Shown: piece by piece, positions 1-7,909 of the stretch | How positions within the stretch are numbered: the first letter of the stretch is position 1 | How the letters are laid out: the number at the start of each line of letters is the position of its first letter | DNA from: Candidatus Nitricoxidireducens bremensis | GTDB lineage: Bacteria; Pseudomonadota; Gammaproteobacteria; Burkholderiales; Rhodocyclaceae | Length of the DNA stretch: 64,000 nucleotides | Assembly (NCBI GenBank): GCA_030247725.1 | Contig: JAOTRT010000015.1 | Span: 33,105-97,104, forward strand | Direction of reading: 5' to 3' | Translations under genes and position numbers: made by a program | Notes under the pieces: model-generated | The model's database searches: none | Told to the model about the DNA's origin: nothing | Seen by the model: the letters and a program-made list of their open reading frames with translations, nothing else

Positions 1-104
1 AGGCCGGCTCAAGTTCGGTTCAGGTCCTGACCCGGGAGGGCGGCGTGGACAAGTCGGACACGTCGAAGAAAATTCTTGGACTGCTCTACGAACAGCTTAA
101 GTAG
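1..104 (+). CDS. bamC: C-terminal end of a BamC-like outer-membrane assembly lipoprotein (partial)
   Basis: Only the last 33 codons are in the window, read in the frame that ends in TAG at 102-104. The tail contains VLTREGGVDKS and ends in KKILGLLYEQLK, which resembles the C-terminal helix-grip domain of BamC (NlpB), a lipoprotein of the BAM complex that inserts outer-membrane beta barrels. A metallo-hydrolase gene directly downstream is an arrangement I know from betaproteobacteria. A good terminator follows within 25 bases. The name rests on this short tail and on context, so it is tentative. Confidence 0.6.
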   Translation, partial: AGSSSVQVLTREGGVDKSDTSKKILGLLYEQLK

Positions 105-125
105 GGACCGCCTTCTTGGCCGGAG

Positions 126-153
126 GAGCCCGCCAGGCGGGCTCTTCTTTTTT
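126..153 (+). terminator. Rho-independent terminator after the bamC-like gene
   Basis: A GAGCCCG/CGGGCTC stem (126-132 with 138-144) around a 5-base loop is followed by TTCTTTTTTT. It closes the upstream operon and lies about 30 bases before the next start codon. Confidence 0.85.
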
Positions 154-181
154 GAGGCGATGAATTTGTGTGGGCGGAACG

Positions 182-946
182 ATGAGGTTTGCCTCGCTAG
201 GGAGCGGAAGCAAAGGCAACGCCATGGTTGTCGAGGCGGGAAGCACTCGCCTGCTGGTGGATTGCGGATTCGGCGTACGCGAGCTTACCCGACGCCTGGG
301 CAGACTGGGGCTGGGGCCGGCGGATATCGACGGGATTCTCGTGACCCACGAGCACGGCGACCATATTGGCGGTGTCGGGCGCTGCGCGGCGAAATTCGGC
401 ACCAAGACCTATATGACTTACGGCACGCTTGCGGCCGCGGGGGCCGATGGTTTGCCAGCTGACTTTCTTGAGATCATAGACAGTCATGCGGTCTTTGCGA
501 TTGGCGATTTCGAGGTGCAGCCTTTCCCCGTTCCCCACGACGCTCGCGAGCCCGTGCAATTCGTGCTGTCCGATGGAAGTCGGCGGCTGGGCATCCTTAC
601 CGACACCGGGTCAATCACTCATCACATTGTCACGAGGTTGACGGGCTGCGATGGTTTGGTCATCGAGTGCAATCACGACGCCGAGATGCTCAGGGCAGGA
701 CGCTATCCGCCCATGCTTAAAAGCCGCATCGCCGGCGATTATGGCCACCTGGAAAACCGGGTCGCTGCGGACTTGCTACGTCGGGTTGCGACAGACCGGT
801 TGCAGCATGTTGTTGGCGCCCATCTCAGCGAACACAATAATCTGCCGGCCTTGGCGTTACGTAGCCTGTCTGAGGTACTCGAAGGGCTTTGTCCGGTGGA
901 AGTGGCCAGTCAGGAAAATGGGTTCGGCTGGCTTGCGCTGATCTGA
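182..946 (+). CDS. MBL-fold metallo-hydrolase (YycJ/WalJ-like)
   Basis: The product is 254 residues of metallo-beta-lactamase fold. The metal-binding signature THEHGDHIGG gives H56, H58, D60 and H61, and the N-terminus MRFASLGSGSKGNA is typical of the YycJ/WalJ branch, whose members are thought to be nucleases or phosphodiesterases. Later family features are LTDTGSITHH and a cytosolic C-terminus without any membrane segment. I chose the ATG at 182 because the protein starts there in relatives and GGCGGA lies just upstream; a GTG at 170 in the same frame is possible. The gene has its own terminator at both ends and appears monocistronic. The substrate cannot be read from sequence. Confidence 0.85.
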   Translation: MRFASLGSGSKGNAMVVEAGSTRLLVDCGFGVRELTRRLGRLGLGPADIDGILVTHEHGDHIGGVGRCAAKFGTKTYMTYGTLAAAGADGLPADFLEIIDSHAVFAIGDFEVQPFPVPHDAREPVQFVLSDGSRRLGILTDTGSITHHIVTRLTGCDGLVIECNHDAEMLRAGRYPPMLKSRIAGDYGHLENRVAADLLRRVATDRLQHVVGAHLSEHNNLPALALRSLSEVLEGLCPVEVASQENGFGWLALI

Positions 947-1014
947 AGGCCCTTGTGTGGTTCGTCAAAGAAAAAGGCCAGCCTCACGGCAAGCCCCTAA
1001 CTTAACCTGTGTAG

Positions 1015-1042
1015 ACGGGACTCCAACTGGAGTCCCGTTTTA
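1015..1042 (+). terminator. Rho-independent terminator after the MBL gene
   Basis: A perfect 10-bp stem ACGGGACTCC/GGAGTCCCGT with an AACT loop (1015-1038) is followed by a short T run. Confidence 0.85.
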
Positions 1043-1151
1043 CTTGGGTAGCGCGCTATACGTCCTTGAGGAAATCTTTGTGGGTTAGACGCTTGTGCCA
1101 CTTGGCAACAGGTTGCAGAAGTGTCTAACTCACAATTCAAGGAGAACTGTC

Positions 1152-1484
1152 ATGCGTACTTCCCTGTACCCAGCTTACCGCCACACCTCCCGCACGCGCG
1201 TTAGCCGTGTGTCGTCTTCTGACCTTAGCATCATCGCCGTCACCATCTTTCTGATCGCTGTGGTGTTGTACAGCTTTTTTGGCGCCGACAAGGACCAAAT
1301 GACGACTGCTGCTGAGTCCATGGGCTACACGAATGTGTCGTCCACAGGCCACGCCTGGTTTGCCTGCGGCAAGGGTAATAATCTCTTCTCGGAGAGGTTC
1401 TCTGCGGTGAGTGCGACGGGCAAATCGGTGAACTTAGTTGCCTGCAAAGGCGTCTTCAAGGACACCACGATTCGTATCGACTGA
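1152..1484 (+). CDS. Small membrane-anchored protein of unknown function
   Basis: The product is 110 residues. AAGGAG at 1139-1144 supports the ATG at 1152. A basic N-terminus is followed by one strong membrane segment (LSIIAVTIFLIAVVLYSFFG, about residues 33-52). The rest is a soluble domain with the pattern GYTNVSSTGHAWFAC, FSAVSATGKSVNLVACKGVF and a closing TTIRID. Two Cys residues, each followed by a Gly or Lys turn, recall small secreted or membrane proteins found in phages and accessory regions of proteobacteria. I cannot name a function. It sits alone between terminators with about 200 bases of untranslated sequence before it. Confidence 0.75.
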   Translation: MRTSLYPAYRHTSRTRVSRVSSSDLSIIAVTIFLIAVVLYSFFGADKDQMTTAAESMGYTNVSSTGHAWFACGKGNNLFSERFSAVSATGKSVNLVACKGVFKDTTIRID

Positions 1485-1511
1485 TTAGGTCAGCTAACCG
1501 CATCTCCCGCG

Positions 1512-1540
1512 CGCCCAGACATCTCTCGTCTGGGCGTTGC
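1512..1540 (+). terminator. Terminator hairpin after the small membrane protein gene
   Basis: A CGCCCAGAC/GTCTGGGCG stem (1512-1520 with 1528-1536) is followed by a weak T-rich stretch TTGCATTT. Confidence 0.6.
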
Positions 1541-1570
1541 ATTTCAGCTTCCAGCGCAGCCTGTACTCCA

Positions 1571-1617
1571 AAGAAGAAATCCCCGCAACCGACTGAGCTT
1601 GCGAGGATTTCTTTGAG
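1571..1617 (-). terminator. Terminator hairpin facing the lipoprotein gene
   Basis: An imperfect 14-bp stem (AGAAATCCCCGCAA with TTGCGAGGATTTCT, one mismatch) lies downstream of the minus-strand lipoprotein gene. T-rich sequence follows on the minus strand. Together with the hairpin at 1512 it separates two convergent genes. Confidence 0.55.
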
Positions 1618-1692
1618 ACTAAAAGCGAGGTTTACACACTTTTAGTTAGGGGCTTGGCCTCACGGCTGGCCTTTCTTTCGAGAAAAACCGAA

Positions 1693-1947
1693 TTACTTCT
1701 TCGGCTCTTCCTTGGGGGCTTCCTTGGGGGCTTCCTTGGCGGCTTCCATGCCGGCCATACCGGACATGCCAGACATGCCACCCATGCCTTCCATGCCAGC
1801 AGGCGCGGCGGGAGCGGGGGCAGCAGCCGGAGCCGGGGCAGCGGCGGGAGCCGGAGCAGGGGCCGGGGCGGGAGCGGGTTCTTCCTTCTTGCCACAGGCG
1901 GAAACGGCCAGGGCGACGAGGGCAGCTACGAGGAGAGAGTTTTTCAT
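1693..1947 (-). CDS. Low-complexity Ala/Pro/Met-rich lipoprotein
   Basis: The product is 84 residues with a lipoprotein signal: MKNSLLVAALVALAVSAC, with the lipobox LAVSAC at residues 13-18. The mature part is made of (AP)n and AAAPAP repeats, then GMEGMGGMSGMSGMAGMEA, then Lys/Glu/Pro repeats AKEAPKEAPKEEPKK. It therefore has no globular domain. The Met-Gly run could bind copper or silver, as Met-rich segments do elsewhere, but that is speculation. GAGGAG-like sequence precedes the start. I do not recognise a family. Confidence 0.7.
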   Translation of the reverse strand: MKNSLLVAALVALAVSACGKKEEPAPAPAPAPAPAAAPAPAAAPAPAAPAGMEGMGGMSGMSGMAGMEAAKEAPKEAPKEEPKK

Positions 1948-2120
1948 TTGATCCCTTATCGATAAAAGTACGCAAAAGACACCTGAGATTCAGGGCAGCC
2001 GGGGGCGACCCGACCAGCTAAGGATTTTAGCATCCGCTTATGGAAAAATATTGATGTTCCAATGGCGCGAATAGCCCCGTCTTTGGCACCGACTTCCGCG
2101 CAGCGGCCCGTCCAGCCGGG

Positions 2121-2148
2121 TTCTTTGGTTTGATCGGACGGCTATAAT
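2121..2148 (+). promoter_or_regulatory. Probable sigma-70 promoter for rlmD
   Basis: A perfect -10 TATAAT at 2143-2148 has a poor -35 candidate TTCTTT at 2121-2126 (16-base spacer). The ATG of rlmD follows 25 bases later. Confidence 0.5.
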
Positions 2149-2172
2149 CCACCCCTTTTAAATTGGCTACCC

Positions 2173-3471
2173 ATGCCGCAAACACTTATCGAATCTCTCG
2201 ACAACGAGGGGCGTGGCGTTGCCCACGTCGATGGCAAAGCGATCTTCATCGAAGGGGCGCTTCCCGGGGAACGGGTGGAGTACTCCAGCTACCGACGTAA
2301 GCCCACCTATGAGTTTGCCCAGGTGACATCGATACTGGTGCCGTCCAGTCAAAGGGTGGCGCCACACTGTCCACATTTTGGCGTCTGCGGCGGCTGCAGC
2401 ATGCAGCATCTCGGTACCTCGGCGCAGACGGCGGCTAAGCAGCGTGTTCTGGAAGATGCTCTTTGGCATGTTGCCCACTTGAAGCCGGAGACCATCCTGC
2501 CGGCCATTCAAGGTGCGCCCTGGGGATACCGTCATCGGGCCCGTCTGTCGGTGCGGCTAGTGGCTCGTAAGGGCGGTGTCCTGGTTGGTTTCCATGAGAG
2601 GCGCAGCAGTTACGTGGCGGTAATGGATTCCTGTCCGGTGCTGCCGCCAGCGGTCTCATCCCTGTTGCCGGAACTGAAGACTCTGGTTGGCGCTTTGTCG
2701 ATACCCGACCGCCTGCCCCAGATCGAGGTTGCGGTGGGGGATGCCCAGACCGCTTTGGTGTTCCGGATACTGGAGCCTCTGACAAGCGAAGACGAGACAT
2801 CCTTGCGAGAATTTGCAGATCGTCATGGCATCGCGATCTATCTGCAGACCGGGGGGCCGGATACGGCGAGCCTGTTCCATCCGCAGGAACTTCCCCCCCT
2901 GATGTATTCCCTCCCCGATTTCGGTGTCCAGCTCGAATTCCGGCCGACCGAGTTCACCCAGGTCAATCACGGCGTGAATCGGATGCTGGTTCGCAAGGCA
3001 ATGCGTTTGCTCGATCCGCAAAAAGGCGAGCGTATTGCCGACATGTTTTGCGGACTGGGGAATTTCAGTCTGCCCATTGCTCGTTTGGGGGCTCAGGTGT
3101 TGGGTATCGAAGGCAGCAGTGCATTGGTCGAACGAGCCAGGCTGAATGCGGAGAGAAACAGCCTGGGCGGGAACTGCGAGTTTGTTGCCGCCAACCTGTT
3201 TGAAGCCACCGAGGAAAGTCTGGCGGCACTGGGCGCCTTCGATAAGATGCTCGTGGACCCGCCCCGCGAAGGTGCGGCGGAACTCGTCAAAAGCTTCGGG
3301 TCGCAAGCTCCGCGCCGAGTCGTCTACGTTTCCTGCAATCCAGCGACCCTGGCCCGCGACGCAGCCATCCTGGTGTACGAAAAAGGCTATGCGATGCGTG
3401 CGGCTGGAATTGCCTGCATGTTCCCCAGTACGTCCCACGTCGAGTCGATAGCCTTGTTTGAGAAGGCATGA
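2173..3471 (+). CDS. rlmD: 23S rRNA (uracil-1939-C5)-methyltransferase RlmD
   Basis: The product (432 residues) would methylate U1939 of 23S rRNA using S-adenosylmethionine. An N-terminal TRAM domain (about residues 1-60) is followed by iron-sulfur ligands in [10 protein letters not shown] (C66, C72, C75) with C154 as the fourth. The SAM motif is [14 protein letters not shown]. The RNA-uracil methyltransferase motifs are VDPPREGA and [12 protein letters not shown], with catalytic C388. All expected residues are present and the length matches RumA/RlmD. It is a single-gene unit, with a TATAAT box in front and a strong bidirectional terminator behind. Confidence 0.95.
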   Translation: MPQTLIESLDNEGRGVAHVDGKAIFIEGALPGERVEYSSYRRKPTYEFAQVTSILVPSSQRVAPHCPHFGVCGGCSMQHLGTSAQTAAKQRVLEDALWHVAHLKPETILPAIQGAPWGYRHRARLSVRLVARKGGVLVGFHERRSSYVAVMDSCPVLPPAVSSLLPELKTLVGALSIPDRLPQIEVAVGDAQTALVFRILEPLTSEDETSLREFADRHGIAIYLQTGGPDTASLFHPQELPPLMYSLPDFGVQLEFRPTEFTQVNHGVNRMLVRKAMRLLDPQKGERIADMFCGLGNFSLPIARLGAQVLGIEGSSALVERARLNAERNSLGGNCEFVAANLFEATEESLAALGAFDKMLVDPPREGAAELVKSFGSQAPRRVVYVSCNPATLARDAAILVYEKGYAMRAAGIACMFPSTSHVESIALFEKA

Positions 3472-3472
3472 A

Positions 3473-3496
3473 AAAAGGCGGCCTCGGCCGCCTTTT
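3473..3496. terminator. Bidirectional terminator between rlmD and the Bax-inhibitor gene
   Basis: AAAAGGCGGC-CTCG-GCCGCCTTTT forms a GC stem flanked by A and T runs, so it can terminate both the plus-strand rlmD and the convergent minus-strand gene. Confidence 0.9.
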
Positions 3497-3516
3497 GCCG
3501 GGGATGGGGCTCCTCC

Positions 3517-4212
3517 TTAATCACGTTCGCCAGAGAAGGCCAGCAGCAGGTTCAGCAGGCTGACGAAGACGTTGTAGATATCCAGATAGACTGCCAATGC
3601 TGCCGAAATATAGTTGTCTTCGCCACCCTGCACGATGCGGTTGATGTCGTACAGGATATAGGCCGAGAAAATCACTACCGCCAGCGCAGAAATGGCCAGG
3701 GCGAGGGCGGGAACCTGGAAGAAGGTATTTGCCAAAGCCGCGAGCAGAATCAGGATCATGCCGGCAAACAGAAATTTGCCCAGATTGCTGAAATCCCGCT
3801 TGGTCGTCGAGGCTATGCCGGCAAGGGCGAAGAAGATCGTGCCTGTACCGCCGGCCGCCATCGCGATGAGCGTGCCGCCATTGGAGAATCCCAAGGCGAC
3901 CTGCAGGATGCGGGACAGCATCAATCCCATGAAGAAGGTGAATCCCAGCAGGAGGAGAACGCCCACCCCGCTGTTCTTGGTACGTTCGATCCCCCACATG
4001 AAACCGAAGGCGATGCCGAGGAAGACCAGGAACCCGATCAAGGGGCTGCCGGCGAAGAAGGAGAACTTCATCTGGACGCCAAGCAACGCTCCGATTACGG
4101 TCGGAACCATTGACAGGGCCAATAGTGCATAGGTATTCCGCAGAACCTTGTTCTGCTGAAGTGCGGCCTCTTGTGCGGTAGCGGGATACTGACCAAATTG
4201 AATGTCTTGCAT
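3517..4212 (-). CDS. Bax inhibitor-1/YccA family membrane protein
   Basis: The product is 231 residues and almost entirely hydrophobic, with seven likely membrane helices starting at about residue 26. The N-terminus MQDIQFGQYPATAQEAALQQNKVLRNTYALLALSMVPTV and the end YLDIYNVFVSLLNLLLAFSGERD are characteristic of proteobacterial BI-1 proteins. Relatives such as E. coli YccA interact with the membrane protease FtsH; others have been described as pH-dependent calcium-leak channels. The conserved acidic pair near the C-terminus (YDINR and YLDIYN) is present. It is a single gene that ends at the shared terminator with rlmD. Confidence 0.9.
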   Translation of the reverse strand: MQDIQFGQYPATAQEAALQQNKVLRNTYALLALSMVPTVIGALLGVQMKFSFFAGSPLIGFLVFLGIAFGFMWGIERTKNSGVGVLLLLGFTFFMGLMLSRILQVALGFSNGGTLIAMAAGGTGTIFFALAGIASTTKRDFSNLGKFLFAGMILILLAALANTFFQVPALALAISALAVVIFSAYILYDINRIVQGGEDNYISAALAVYLDIYNVFVSLLNLLLAFSGERD

Positions 4213-4304
4213 GGACGGTTTTCCTTCTGAAATGACGTCAGTCGGTGAGACTAGCGAAAGCGGGTGAAAGTTTCAACGCCGGGCAGAGACGGAATATCTG
4301 CTCA

Positions 4305-5507
4305 TTATGTTCGTTCGATGACCAGGGCCAACCCTTGGCCGACTCCGATGCACAGGCTGACGACAGCATATCGTCCCTGCCGCCGCTGCAATTCCCGAGC
4401 TGCCGTGAGGAGGAGGCGCGCGCCCGAGGCACCGAGGGGATGACCAATGGCGATGGCTCCACCGTTGGGGTTGATCCGGGTGTCGTCAGCCGACAGGTCG
4501 AGCAGCTTTAGGCAGGCCAGTACCTGGCTGGCGAACGCCTCGTTGATCTCGATGACGTCCATGTCCTTCAATGACAGTCCTGCGCGTTCCAGGGCCTTCG
4601 GGATTGCCCGCGCGGGACCGATGCCCATGATGCGCGGTTCCACACCGACGGCCGCCGAAGCCAAGAGCCGGACCAAGGGTTTCGTGCCGACACGATTCCC
4701 GGCATTTCGGTCACCGATCAGCAGGGCGACGGCGCCATCGTTGATGCCGGAGGCGTTGCCTGCGGTGACGATACCTCCAGTGTTTAGCGGTTTCAGTCGT
4801 GCCAGCGATGTTGCGTCGGTGGTCGGGCGCGGATGCTCGTCTTCCGCAATAGTGGTCGGTTCGGCTCCCCGATTTGATGCAATGGGGATCGGATGAATCT
4901 CTTCAACGAAAACGTCGGCTTGCCTGGCTCGCTCGTACTTGGCCTGGGATGCTGCCGCGAATTGATCGGCATCTTCACGGGTAATGCCGAATTCCTTGGC
5001 GACGTTATCCCCGGTTTCAGGCATCGTGTCGCTGCCGTAGCGTTGGGTCAGACGCGGGTTGGGGAAACGGGCGCCAATGGTGGAGTCGAACATCCTGACA
5101 TCGCGGCTGTAGGCCGCTTCTCCTTTGGAGAGAACGAATGGCGCGCGGCTCATGCTTTCCACGCCACCTGCGAGATAGAGTTGTCCCTCGCCGCAGGTGA
5201 TGGCCCGGGCAGCATCAATTGCTGCAGCAAGCCCGGAGGCGCATAAGCGATTGACGGTTTGTCCGGGGATGGTCGTCGGAAACCCTGCCAGCAATGTCGC
5301 GTGGCGGCCGATGTTCCGTGCATCCTCACCGGCCTGGTTGGTGCAGCCGATCAAGACGTCTTCGATATTCTCGGGCGTCCAGACGGAGCGTTCCACCAGG
5401 GCGCGCATGACTTCCGCCATCAGGTCGTCGGGGCGTACGGAGGACAGGGCGCCGGCATGACGGCCGAAGGGGGAGCGCAGTCCATCGTAAAGATAGGCAT
5501 CAAGCAT
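4305..5507 (-). CDS. Thiolase, 3-oxoadipyl-CoA thiolase type
   Basis: The product (400 residues) would cleave a 3-oxoacyl-CoA with CoA. The nucleophile is C89 in VNRLCASGLAA; H356 lies in GHPLGASG and the second catalytic cysteine C386 in CIGVGQG. The stretches GGVESMSRAPFVLSK, NPNGGAIAIGHPLG and DEHPRPTTD follow the PcaF/PaaJ subgroup, which makes succinyl-CoA and acetyl-CoA from 3-oxoadipyl-CoA in aromatic catabolism. No other pca or paa genes are nearby, so the substrate stays uncertain; a general acetyl-CoA acyltransferase is the alternative. Thiolases are cytosolic tetramers. Its promoter region abuts that of the divergent tRNA-Ser gene. Confidence 0.85.
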   Translation of the reverse strand: MLDAYLYDGLRSPFGRHAGALSSVRPDDLMAEVMRALVERSVWTPENIEDVLIGCTNQAGEDARNIGRHATLLAGFPTTIPGQTVNRLCASGLAAAIDAARAITCGEGQLYLAGGVESMSRAPFVLSKGEAAYSRDVRMFDSTIGARFPNPRLTQRYGSDTMPETGDNVAKEFGITREDADQFAAASQAKYERARQADVFVEEIHPIPIASNRGAEPTTIAEDEHPRPTTDATSLARLKPLNTGGIVTAGNASGINDGAVALLIGDRNAGNRVGTKPLVRLLASAAVGVEPRIMGIGPARAIPKALERAGLSLKDMDVIEINEAFASQVLACLKLLDLSADDTRINPNGGAIAIGHPLGASGARLLLTAARELQRRQGRYAVVSLCIGVGQGLALVIERT

Positions 5508-5562
5508 GGCCGTTTGTCCGTCGGTTGTATTGGCCCGATCATTCGGGGCTTAGGCGCGCGGT

Positions 5563-5568
5563 TATAAT
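5563..5568 (+). promoter_or_regulatory. -10 box of the tRNA-Ser(TGA) promoter
   Basis: TATAAT lies 13 bases before the tRNA, a usual distance for a stable RNA promoter. No convincing -35 is visible. Confidence 0.55.
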
Positions 5569-5581
5569 AGCGAATCGCTTG

Positions 5582-5671
5582 GGATGGGTGGCAGAGCGGT
5601 TGAATGCACCGGTCTTGAAAACCGGCGGCCGTGAAAACGGCTCGTGGGTTCGAATCCCACCCCATCCGCCA
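5582..5671 (+). tRNA. tRNA-Ser(TGA)
   Basis: The acceptor stem GGATGGG pairs with CCCATCC, and CCA is encoded. The anticodon loop CTTGAAA gives TGA. A long variable arm (GGCCGTGAAAACGGCT) marks a class II serine tRNA. Confidence 0.97.
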
Positions 5672-5786
5672 GTCCGGCCATGTGGCGTGTAATTGTCTTA
5701 TTGTGCATCCGGCGGCATTATGGATACACTACTCGCTTTTCCGGGGGTAACTCCCTTTTCTGGTTCTCTTTTTTGTCGAATGAGCC

Positions 5787-6011
5787 ATGCCTGCTGATAC
5801 CGCTTATTGTTACCACTGTGGTACGCATCATCCCAAGTCAGAGATGCGTCAGATCGAAACCAAGGCAGGGAAGCGTTGGCGCTGCATCAAGAGTATCGAG
5901 GCGACCAAGCAAGGGAAACTCGCGCGCGAGGCTTTCGGACGTCAGACCACTGCTATCAACAAGGCTGAGGCCCAGAGCAAGGCCCGTATCGTTTTGAACG
6001 CCGAGCGCTGA
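5787..6011 (+). CDS. Small zinc-ribbon-like protein of unknown function
   Basis: The product is 74 residues: MPADTAYCYHCGTHHPKSEM, then a basic middle RQIETKAGKRWRCIKSIEA and a helical, charged tail rich in Lys, Arg and Ala. C8 and C11 (CYHC), H14/H15 and C33 could form a small zinc site, although the set is one ligand short of a classical ribbon. The basic tail suggests nucleic-acid contact. Codon use looks native. It is a conserved-looking single gene directly after the tRNA; I do not know its function. Confidence 0.7.
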   Translation: MPADTAYCYHCGTHHPKSEMRQIETKAGKRWRCIKSIEATKQGKLAREAFGRQTTAINKAEAQSKARIVLNAER

Positions 6012-6022
6012 GGCGATTTCGG

Positions 6023-6478
6023 TCAGTCCGCCGAATCGCTACTGGTAGCGTCTGCCCAGCAATTCGGCGTTTCGTAGATGCGGACGCGCTCCAGTTGCAA
6101 CTGGTTATCGAATTTGTCCCGATAAACGGGGGCCAAGGCTGCAAACGCGATACTGGCCAAGTTCTCGGCGGTAGGCACGCGGTCAAGCAGGATGGTTTTG
6201 TGTCCATTGATCGATGCCAGGAAATTCACTACCGCCTCATCGCCCCGATAGGCAAGAAAGGCGTGATCCCACGCATCGACCAGATGTGTCTTGGCCAGCG
6301 CCTTGACCTCCGAGAAGTCCATTACCATCCCATTGTCCGACTGGCCGGCAGCCTTGATGATCTGCCCGGAAAGCGTGATCTCTATGGCATAGCGATGGCC
6401 GTGCAGATGTCGGCACTGGCTGCTGTGATCGGGGATGCGATGGCCGGCATCGAATTCGAGACGGCGCGTGATCTGCAT
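6023..6478 (-). CDS. queD: 6-carboxy-5,6,7,8-tetrahydropterin synthase QueD
   Basis: The product (151 residues) would convert 7,8-dihydroneopterin triphosphate to 6-carboxytetrahydropterin for queuosine synthesis. The signature is present: DAGHRIPDHSSQCRHLHGH carries the zinc histidines and the catalytic Cys of the CxxxHGH motif, followed by GMVMDFSEVK, DAWDHAFL (catalytic Asp-His) and PTAENLASIAF. It is somewhat longer than the 120-residue E. coli protein because of an extended middle segment, which is common in betaproteobacteria. The next gene is divergent after 39 bases and encodes a radical SAM protein, but that is not a typical QueE. Confidence 0.92.
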   Translation of the reverse strand: MQITRRLEFDAGHRIPDHSSQCRHLHGHRYAIEITLSGQIIKAAGQSDNGMVMDFSEVKALAKTHLVDAWDHAFLAYRGDEAVVNFLASINGHKTILLDRVPTAENLASIAFAALAPVYRDKFDNQLQLERVRIYETPNCWADATSSDSAD

Positions 6479-6517
6479 GGGATGGTGTTAAGCTGAAAGG
6501 CCGCGGATTATAGCACC

Positions 6518-7378
6518 GTGCCTGGTATGCCTCGTCCTTCCTTGCCCCTCAGAGTTAACGACCATCGCCGGGATGCGTGCGGGATGCGCTATGTTTATCC
6601 GGTGATATCCCGTCGGGCAGGCGGGGTGTCGGTCGGTATCAACCTTAATCCGAACAATGCCTGCAATTGGTGTTGCATCTATTGTCAGGTTCCCGGTCTC
6701 AGGCGGGGCGGGCCGCCACCGTTGGACGAGGGGCTGCTGGATCGCGAGTTGCGCGCCATGCTGTTTGATATCCTCCATGGATCGTTCATGGGAGATCACG
6801 TACCAGAGGAGGCTCGGTGTCTATCGGACGTGGCTTTCTCGGGGAATGGCGAGCCGACCAGTGCAGCGGAGTTTCCGCAGGCTGTCGGAATCGCCAGGCA
6901 AGCCATGCTGGATGCCGGAGTTGGAGAGGGGGTAAAGCTGCGGCTTATCACCAACGGCAGCCTGCTGGACCGCAAGGGTGTCAAGGACGGGATAGAACGA
7001 CTGGGCGACGCTGGCGGCGAGGTGTGGTTCAAGCTTGATGCCGCGACGGGTGAGGCCATGCGGAGGGTAAACGGAACGCGGGGCGATCCCGCGGCAGCCT
7101 TGCGACGTCTCCTGGTTTGTGCGGGGCTCTGCGACACCTGGGTTCAGAGCTGCTTCTTTTCCTTGGATGGGAATCCCCCGACCGAGAACGATCTGATTGC
7201 CTACCTCGATGCACTTGATACCGTGAAGGAGCGGGTCAAGGGCGTGCATCTCTATGGCTTGGCCAGACCGTCCCTGCAGGCGGGAGCATCGCGGCTGGGG
7301 AATCTTCCGGTGGGGTGGTTGGAGATGTTGGCGGCTCGCATCGGCCGCCTCGGACTGACCGTGAAGGTCAGTCCGTAA
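6518..7378 (+). CDS. Radical SAM protein of unknown reaction
   Basis: The product is about 286 residues. The iron-sulfur motif CNWCCIYCQ provides CxxxCxxC, preceded by SVGINLNPNNACNW, which is characteristic of a betaproteobacterial and gammaproteobacterial family annotated only as radical SAM. Further SAM-domain features are FSGNGEPTSAAEFP (the GGE-like strand), LRLITNGSLL and VWFKLDAATGEAMRRVNG. The GTG at 6518 is the earliest start; an ATG at 6527 is equally possible. It is divergent from queD with a 39-base gap, so a role in deazapurine metabolism could be guessed, but QueE motifs are absent and I do not claim it. Confidence 0.85.
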   Translation: MPGMPRPSLPLRVNDHRRDACGMRYVYPVISRRAGGVSVGINLNPNNACNWCCIYCQVPGLRRGGPPPLDEGLLDRELRAMLFDILHGSFMGDHVPEEARCLSDVAFSGNGEPTSAAEFPQAVGIARQAMLDAGVGEGVKLRLITNGSLLDRKGVKDGIERLGDAGGEVWFKLDAATGEAMRRVNGTRGDPAAALRRLLVCAGLCDTWVQSCFFSLDGNPPTENDLIAYLDALDTVKERVKGVHLYGLARPSLQAGASRLGNLPVGWLEMLAARIGRLGLTVKVSP

Positions 7379-7390
7379 GCAGGACTAGCT

Positions 7391-7687
7391 TCAGGCAGCC
7401 TTCTTTAGTGCTGCCTTTGCCTGCTTCTTCAAGTTCCGGAACGCTTCCGGATCATTGGATTTCAGGAATTCAACCACTTCGAAATCGTCCTTTTTCACCC
7501 TGCTGATGTCGATTTGTTCGATATGTACTAGGCGGAGAAGGTGCTGGACGGGGCGAGGAATGTTGCGGCCGCTTTCGTACCGGGAACCGCCACTCTGGGT
7601 AACGCCGAGTTGGGACCAGAATTGCTGTTGGTTCATTCCGAGTTTGCGGCGGATTTCCCGGACGTCGATCTTCTCAATGGTTTTCAT
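7391..7687 (-). CDS. Small XRE-family transcriptional regulator
   Basis: The product is 98 residues with an HTH near the N-terminus: VREIRRKLGMNQQQFWSQLGVTQSGGSRYESGRNIPRPVQHLLRLVHIE. This is a Cro/CI-type DNA-binding domain. The tail FEVVEFLKSNDPEAFRNLKKQAKAALKKAA is helical and basic. I chose the ATG at 7687 because AGGA stands seven bases before it; the ATG at 7693 is too close to that site. A dyad (7753-7788) upstream could be its operator. It converges on the radical SAM gene. The target genes are unknown. Confidence 0.85.
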   Translation of the reverse strand: MKTIEKIDVREIRRKLGMNQQQFWSQLGVTQSGGSRYESGRNIPRPVQHLLRLVHIEQIDISRVKKDDFEVVEFLKSNDPEAFRNLKKQAKAALKKAA

Positions 7688-7752
7688 ACGCATATCCTCA
7701 ACTTAGTAAATCAAACGGTTATGTAACGGGGGCTTGGTTATTACCGAAGTAA

Positions 7753-7788
7753 TATGTCGCAAAGCATAGACCATATTGTTACGACATA
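7753..7788. promoter_or_regulatory. Dyad upstream of the XRE gene, possible operator
   Basis: TATGTCGCAA and TTACGACATA face each other (9 of 10 positions complementary) across 16 bases. The region lies between the divergent XRE gene and lysC, so it could serve autoregulation or lysC. Confidence 0.35.
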
Positions 7789-7909
7789 CAACCCCGGGAT
7801 AATTGCGGGTATCCCATTTGGGCAAGGCTTCGGTTGGACTCTCGCGTCGGCGAACCATTCGGAGATGCGCTAGAATCACGCCCTTTGATATGAGACCCAG
7901 GCTGCGAAG

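Noticed and set aside
6518..7378. Radical SAM gene as queE
   Set aside because: It is next to queD, but the CNWCCIYCQ motif and surrounding sequence belong to another radical SAM group; QueE has a different and shorter layout.
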